Below, in pieces: positions 55,282-64,000 of a stretch of 64,000 nt of DNA. Numbering within the stretch: the first letter of the stretch is position 1; each line of letters begins with the position of its first letter. The notes beneath the pieces were generated by a model. The model saw nothing but the letters and a program-made list of their open reading frames with translations, searched no databases and was not told the DNA's origin. Source of the DNA: Kushneria marisflavi (lineage in GTDB: Bacteria; Pseudomonadota; Gammaproteobacteria; Pseudomonadales; Halomonadaceae); the NCBI RefSeq assembly GCF_002157205.1, contig NZ_CP021358.1:2356001-2420000 (forward strand), given 5' to 3'. Position numbers and translations under genes: made by a program.

Positions 55282-55953
55282 ATGGCCAATTTTACAACGC
55301 ATTTTACGGTGGCTGCCGCTGGCGGTGTCCTGGTCGGCGGATTGGGCTGGTTTGCAGGGCTCTGGCCCTTCGTTGACAGTTTTCCGGTCGCAGGACTGGT
55401 AGCACTGGGCGGGGTGGTACCGGATATCGATGCCGATCAATCCCGTGCGGTTCGCCTGATATTTACATTGATGGCCATGCTGGCTGTTGTCGGCTGTGTC
55501 TCGGCGCTTCAACCCTTTCTGTCGTTGGCAGAGCTGAGTGGTGCGGGCATCGCCGCCTATCTTCTCGTGCGTTATCCCCTCAGTAGTCTCTTCAAGCGCT
55601 TTTCCGTGCATCGCGGCATCTGGCATTCCCTGCTTGCGGCTGTGCTTTCCGCCCTGGCTGTTGCCGTGGTGAGCTACCACCTCTTTATACAGACGGCCAT
55701 GCAGTCCTGGTGTTTTGCCGCGGCCATGCTGGTGGGCGTGCTCATTCATCTATTGCTCGATGAAATCTACAGTATCGATATCGAAGGCCGACGTCTGAAG
55801 CGCTCCTTCGGAACGGCCTTCAAGCTCTATGATTACGGCACTCCTCAGACGGCGTTGCTTATGGGGATCGTGATACTGTCGATGACGCCCTGGTTACCAC
55901 CTTATGAAGCACTTCAGCAGATTGGCAGCAAGGTGTGGGCGCTCTGGGGTTAA
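55282..55953 (+). CDS. YdjM-like membrane-bound metal-dependent hydrolase (DUF457)
   Basis: A 223-residue protein with five to six membrane spans. DUF457 markers are the start MANFTTHFTVAAAGGVLVGG (His at 7), GLVALGGVVPDIDADQSRAVRL (Asp pair near 48-52), and FSVHRGIWHSLLAAVLSAL (His-rich motif near 110-120), then LLDEIYSIDIEGRRLKRSFGTAFKLYDYG. These conserved His and Asp residues suggest a metal-bound hydrolase active site at the membrane. The E. coli relative YdjM is LexA-regulated; I saw no clear LexA box here. It is followed after 25 bases by the HAD gene. Confidence 0.82.
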   Translation: MANFTTHFTVAAAGGVLVGGLGWFAGLWPFVDSFPVAGLVALGGVVPDIDADQSRAVRLIFTLMAMLAVVGCVSALQPFLSLAELSGAGIAAYLLVRYPLSSLFKRFSVHRGIWHSLLAAVLSALAVAVVSYHLFIQTAMQSWCFAAAMLVGVLIHLLLDEIYSIDIEGRRLKRSFGTAFKLYDYGTPQTALLMGIVILSMTPWLPPYEALQQIGSKVWALWG

Positions 55954-55978
55954 GGCCTGACTCAAATAAGGAGAGTGC

Positions 55979-56587
55979 ATGACGTCGCGAGAGATACTTC
56001 TATTCGATGTAGGGGGTGTACTGGCTGACTGGGACGGCATCACACCACTGGTCACGCTGACAAATGGGCGATTGAGCCGTGAGGAGGCTCGCCGGTTCTG
56101 GCTAGAGTTTGCACCGCTGGACCCTTTTGAAACCGGCAGGGCGTCGGTGGACGGCTTTCTGGAGGCTGCGGTTGAAAGCCTGTCACTTGAGATGACGCCT
56201 GAAGCATTTGGTCAGCATTATGCAAAATGGGTCAAGGGCCTTTATCCCGGCACCCTTGAACTGCTGGAGCGAATTGATCCGCGCTTTTACAGGGCCATTC
56301 TCAGTAATAACAATCCACTTCACTGGGACGTCATTCAAAAGACCGGTCTGGAAGCCGCTTTCGACGCTGTCTTTCTTTCCCACGAGATCGGTTATCGCAA
56401 GCCTGACCCACGTGCCTGGCACCATGTGCTGGAAGCACTGGGGTGTCGCCCCGACCAGATCACTTTCCTTGATGACAATCCCGAATGTATTGAAGCAGCC
56501 CGTGCGCTGGGGATGCACTCACATCTGGTAAAGGGGAAGGAGGCGCTTGAGAGGTGTCTGGGTGATGAAGGCTATCTGCGTCAGTAA
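55979..56587 (+). CDS. HAD-family phosphatase (YihX-like)
   Basis: A 202-residue haloacid dehalogenase-superfamily hydrolase. Motif I is LLFDVGGVLADWDG (residues about 7-20, here DVGGV with the second aspartate replaced by glycine as in YihX types), motif II is RAILSNNN (about 104), motif III is the Lys in YRKPDPRAW (about 139) and motif IV is ITFLDDNPECIEAA (about 160). E. coli YihX acts on glucose 1-phosphate; the substrate here is unknown. AAGGAGAG precedes the ATG. Probably co-transcribed with the YdjM-like gene. Confidence 0.88.
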   Translation: MTSREILLFDVGGVLADWDGITPLVTLTNGRLSREEARRFWLEFAPLDPFETGRASVDGFLEAAVESLSLEMTPEAFGQHYAKWVKGLYPGTLELLERIDPRFYRAILSNNNPLHWDVIQKTGLEAAFDAVFLSHEIGYRKPDPRAWHHVLEALGCRPDQITFLDDNPECIEAARALGMHSHLVKGKEALERCLGDEGYLRQ

Positions 56588-57061
56588 AGGGCTGTGCTGT
56601 AAGTCATGACAGAAAAATGAAGTTTTTTGCCGAAAGGGGTTGCGCGCTCGGGGTCTGATCTATAAAGTACGCATCCGCTGCCACGGAGCACACGGCGACG
56701 AGGCAGCGGGGAAGTTTGCAGGTGATTGTTTTGACTGAGGTTTTGGTCGCTCAATCAGGATTTCAAATCCAGCCGCCGACTTCCGGATCGAAAAAAAGAG
56801 GTTGACTTTTCGATTCAGGGCTGTAAAATGCCCACTCTCTCGAAGCAGCCGCCACGGCGACTGAGGCAACATCTTCGAGACGCTCTTTAACAAGTCGATC
56901 AGGCAATTTGTGTGGGCGTCTGGCTCGTGTGACACCAGTCACATAGATAATCGAGCAGACGAACACTCGTCAAGAGTACTAGTTTGACCTCGAGCCCGGA
57001 TTGATTCGCCTTTCGGAACTGCTTTTGCAGGGCCGGATAAAGAATCTCAAAGCTTCAAAAT
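56588..57061 (+). promoter_or_regulatory. rRNA operon promoter and leader region
   Basis: About 470 bases before 16S. A good promoter is TTGACT at 56802-56807 with TAAAAT at 56824-56829 (16-base spacing); a weaker candidate has TATAAA at 56661-56666. A perfect BoxA antitermination element GCTCTTTAACAA lies at 56882-56893, followed by sequence that can pair beyond 16S for RNase III cutting (CAGGCAATTTGTGTGG recurs inverted-complementary near 58635). Confidence 0.75.
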
Positions 57062-58601
<1,540 letters not shown>

Positions 58602-58669
58602 AACGACAAGTGCTCACGCGAACCAGCGCGTCCACACAAATTGCCTGATCGGATAGAGCGAAGATGCCT

Positions 58670-58746
<77 letters not shown>

Positions 58747-58753
58747 ACCTGTC

Positions 58754-58829
58754 GGGGCCTTAGCTCAGCTGGGAGAGCGCCTGCCTTGCACGCAGGAGGT
58801 CAGCGGTTCGATCCCGCTAGGCTCCACCA
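58754..58829 (+). tRNA. tRNA-Ala (anticodon TGC)
   Basis: 76 bases with encoded CCA. Acceptor GGGGCCT, anticodon TGC in TGCCTTGCACGCAGG, T loop GGTTCGATCCC. Second tRNA of the ribosomal spacer, seven bases after tRNA-Ile. Confidence 0.97.
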
Positions 58830-58933
58830 TACAGCTCGGTGTCACAATCTCGCTCGATACTGATGAAACCACAGTCAAAAGTCATGATGATGACAATCAT
58901 CGACATGATTTCTGACTGTCTTTTTGACAGTAC

Positions 58934-58945
58934 GCTCTTTAACAA
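58934..58945 (+). promoter_or_regulatory. Second BoxA antitermination element before 23S
   Basis: GCTCTTTAACAA, identical to the BoxA before 16S. Spacer-located BoxA elements renew NusB/NusE-dependent antitermination in the 23S half of the operon. The surrounding spacer (58830-59104) holds no other gene. Confidence 0.8.
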
Positions 58946-59104
58946 TGTGGATCATGCTGACCTGTCGGTCGGTGAACACCTCATCTTCGGATGGGCGTTG
59001 TGACCCGGCCGGCAGACAACGTATAAATTTGCTGCGATACATAATGTCGTATGTATTTCAGTAAATGTCGTGTGATTGTGAGACCGGACCCCTTGGGGTT
59101 ATAT

Positions 59105-61997
<2,893 letters not shown>

Positions 61998-62096
61998 ATA
62001 ACACCCAAGTGGTTCGCATCACACGAAAACGTTGATGTAATGATCAGCATGATCCCTATTTTGATCCGCTGCTTTAAAGCAGCCGGTCTGCAGAAT

Positions 62097-62215
62097 TGCC
62101 TGACGACCATAGCGTGCCGGCACCACCCGATCCCTTCCCGAACTCGGTAGTGAAACGGCTCCGCGCCGATGGTAGTGTGGGGTCTCCCCATGTGAGAGTA
62201 GGTCATCGTCAGGCA
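62097..62215 (+). rRNA. rrf: 5S ribosomal RNA
   Basis: About 119 bases, from TGCCTGACGACCATAGCG to GTCATCGTCAGGCA, whose ends pair (TGCCTGACG / CGTCAGGCA). Loop sequences CGAACTCGG and GTGAGAGTAGGTC are typical. Confidence 0.95.
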
Positions 62216-62223
62216 CCCCTTCC

Positions 62224-62254
62224 GAACCCCGGTCCAATGGACCGGGGTTCTTTT
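62224..62254 (+). terminator. rRNA operon terminator
   Basis: A 12-bp perfect stem (GAACCCCGGTCC / GGACCGGGGTTC) with AAT loop followed by TTTT, nine bases after 5S. Confidence 0.92.
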
Positions 62255-62330
62255 ATGTGCGCTTGATAAAAACCGGCCGTGAGCCGGCCGGCCCTGCTCG
62301 GTCACTGACGTGACCGGGCAGGGCGGTGTC

Positions 62331-63398
62331 TCAGCCCGCCCTGTCCTGTGCGGCGAGGGCGTCGGTCAGGGCCGTCATCTCCGCATCGGTGCCGATCGAT
62401 ATACGCAGCCAGTCTGAAAGACCCGGTGTACCAAAATGGCGTACCAGTATGCCGGAAGCGCGCAAATGCGCAGCTACTGACACGGCATCATGCCGTCTGG
62501 GTCGAACAAACATGAAATTGGCCTGTGACGGCAGCACTTCGATATCCAGCGCCTCTAATGCCTGAGTAGTGGCCTCACGCGTCGCCATGATGGCATGACG
62601 GCACTCCTCATAGTGCCGGGTATCTTCCAGTGCGGCGATCCCCACGGCGCTGGCCAGTGGATCGATGGGGTAAGAGTTGAAAGAGTCCTTGATGCGCTCC
62701 AATCCCTCGATCAGTTCCCTTGATCCAATAGCAAAGCCAATGCGCATGCCCGCAAGACTGCGCGACTTTGAAAAGGTGCCTGTCACAAGCAGGTTGGGGT
62801 GCTCATCGATCAGCGGCACGACACTTTCACTGCCAAAACCATAATAGGCTTCATCGACCAGCACTACGCGTTCACGCTGACGCTCCAGCAATAACTTGAT
62901 GTCTGCACGCGAGTGCGCATGGCCTGTCGGAGCATTCGGGTTGGCAAAGGCGATCCCGGCATGTCCGTTCTCGGGGAAATGTGCCAGTGGCACTTCCCAC
63001 CGCTCGTTCAGAGCAATCTTTTCCAGATCGATGCCATAAAGCTGACAGTAGACCGGATAAAAGCTGTAGGTGTATTCCGGGATGGCCAGTGCTTCGCCTT
63101 CACGCAGGAAGAAGGCGCGAAAGGCAAAGGCCAGTACTTCATCCGAGCCGTTACCCACAAAGACCTGCTCGCGAGTCACGTTATAGGTGCGCGCCAGCAT
63201 GTCGCGCAGTGCGAGCGACTCCGGATCCGGATAGCGTCGCAGCTGCTCACAGGAAAAGTGTCGAAGTACCTCTTCTACGCCGCTGGCCGGCGGATAGGGG
63301 TTCTCATTGGTATTGAGCTTGATCATGCGCTGCCGGGGTTGTTCTCCGGGCACATAAGGTGTCAGTGCTGCTACTCCAGGACTCCAGAACTTGCTCAT
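62331..63398 (-). CDS. hisC: Histidinol-phosphate aminotransferase
   Basis: A 355-residue PLP aminotransferase of histidine synthesis, also able to act on aromatic amino acids in some species. Motifs: RMIKLNTNENPYPPASGVEEVL (about 24-45), VFVGNGSDEVLAFAFRAFF, IAFANPNAPTGHAHS (about 150-165), LVDEAYYGFGSES and the PLP lysine in LVTGTFSKSRSLAGMRIGFAIGSRELI (about 218). The ATG at 63398 follows AGAGAGCC; a TTG at 63413 is in frame but less likely. It stands alone beside the rRNA operon, apart from other his genes. Confidence 0.95.
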   Translation of the reverse strand: MSKFWSPGVAALTPYVPGEQPRQRMIKLNTNENPYPPASGVEEVLRHFSCEQLRRYPDPESLALRDMLARTYNVTREQVFVGNGSDEVLAFAFRAFFLREGEALAIPEYTYSFYPVYCQLYGIDLEKIALNERWEVPLAHFPENGHAGIAFANPNAPTGHAHSRADIKLLLERQRERVVLVDEAYYGFGSESVVPLIDEHPNLLVTGTFSKSRSLAGMRIGFAIGSRELIEGLERIKDSFNSYPIDPLASAVGIAALEDTRHYEECRHAIMATREATTQALEALDIEVLPSQANFMFVRPRRHDAVSVAAHLRASGILVRHFGTPGLSDWLRISIGTDAEMTALTDALAAQDRAG

Positions 63399-63504
63399 TG
63401 TGGCTCTCTGCAAGGGAATAATACGGTAGGATCATGTTGACCCCTGCCCGTGGCGTTCGCAAGCCTCGCCCATGCGTCTCTGCTAATCTCAGGAGCTTTA
63501 CTGA

Positions 63505-64000
63505 ATGTTGAGGGGCAGACCGGTGTCTGGAAAGATCCTGCGTACCAGTGTCATGGGAGTTACCCTCCTTTTGGGCTATGTCGTGCTGGCCCTCCCCAAT
63601 CAAATCGGCGCGCTGGGCTCACCCGTTGCGTGGTGGCCTCCGCTTGAGCTGCCTCTCATGGTAATGGCGCTGTGGTGCCTGCCATATCGTGTGAGTCGTT
63701 TTCTGGCACCAGTAGTGGCAATTGCTCTTTTGCTGTTGGCGCTGATCAAGCTGGCCGACATGGTGGCGCTTCAGGCGTATTGGCGCATTTTTGACCCCGT
63801 TTCCGACTGGCGTCTTATAGGGCCGGGATGGAATGTCTTCAGCGGCACGGTGGGGGCTGACAAGGCCTGGCTTTTGGCCGGTGTGCTGGTCACGACGCTA
63901 CTACTGATGCTGGGTATCACCATGGCAGGGTGGTCACTTCTGTCGCGCCAGAACACGTCGAATCAGCCTGCAGGTCAGCGCAGATGGCTCCGTTCTCTAA
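63505..64000 (+). CDS. Unidentified membrane protein, 3' end outside window
   Basis: An open frame from the ATG at 63505, after AGGAG (63491-63495), to the window edge, about 165 residues. Hydrophobic segments lie near residues 15-33, 49-62, 67-87 and 119-142, and the sequence then turns polar (SRQNTSNQPAGQRRWLRSL). Four N-terminal spans followed by a soluble part would suit a membrane-anchored alkaline-phosphatase-like or sulfatase-like enzyme, but the catalytic part is outside the window, so no function is assigned. It is divergent from hisC. Confidence 0.65.
   Translation, partial: MLRGRPVSGKILRTSVMGVTLLLGYVVLALPNQIGALGSPVAWWPPLELPLMVMALWCLPYRVSRFLAPVVAIALLLLALIKLADMVALQAYWRIFDPVSDWRLIGPGWNVFSGTVGADKAWLLAGVLVTTLLLMLGITMAGWSLLSRQNTSNQPAGQRRWLRSL

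Overview
The window reads as a chromosomal segment of a GC-rich gammaproteobacterium, most likely a halophile of the Halomonadaceae (Halomonas/Kushneria group). This rests on the 16S and 23S sequence character, the rrn layout (16S, tRNA-Ile, tRNA-Ala, 23S, 5S), the yheV-like/prlC pair and the overall style of the proteins. The genus assignment is an inference and was not tested by any search.

Left part (1-12.7 kb): a truncated AtuA-family gene lies divergent to a LysR regulator. Then come a serine carboxylesterase, a small DUF4235 protein, and a three-gene zinc ABC importer (aztABC) behind a candidate Zur site. A SelO protein AMPylase, a Gfo/Idh/MocA oxidoreductase, a TraX-family membrane protein, an M23 peptidase, a methyl-accepting chemotaxis protein and an unknown membrane protein follow.

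Central carbon block (12.7-28.6 kb): pgk, a class I fructose-bisphosphate aldolase and tkt adjoin a cluster that I read as a tetritol (erythritol/threitol) catabolic system. It holds a TIM-fold isomerase of LerI/EryH type, a fused DhaK-DhaL ketose kinase, an RpiB-type isomerase (DerI/EryI type), a SorC-family regulator, a DUF2291 protein, a ribose-type ABC importer (ATPase, permease, binding protein) and an erythritol/L-threitol-type zinc dehydrogenase. The inferred route is import, oxidation to erythrulose, phosphorylation, and two isomerisations to D-erythrose 4-phosphate, which the neighbouring transketolase and aldolase can use. Three promoter regions share a palindrome, CATWTG-N13-CAWATG, that is probably the operator of the local regulator. 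The ABC ATPase gene has a one-base frameshift at a G run.

Middle part (28.6-39.1 kb): a beta-propeller lactonase, metK, an NhaP-type antiporter, ahcY behind an S-adenosylhomocysteine riboswitch, a HupE/UreJ protein, a PolX-type polymerase with PHP domain, glycerol dehydrogenase and an LpxH-like phosphoesterase.

Selenocysteine block (39.5-48.9 kb): fdnG with an in-frame UGA selenocysteine codon and SECIS hairpin, fdxH, fdnI, fdhE, selA, selB and tRNA-Sec. The selenoprotein and most of the dedicated decoding machinery sit together; selD is not in the window.

Right part (49-64 kb): metF, sodC, a YheV-like zinc ribbon gene, prlC, an NSS-family sodium symporter, a gamma-carbonic anhydrase-like protein, a YdjM-like membrane protein and a HAD phosphatase. 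A full rRNA operon, hisC and the start of an unidentified membrane protein complete the window.
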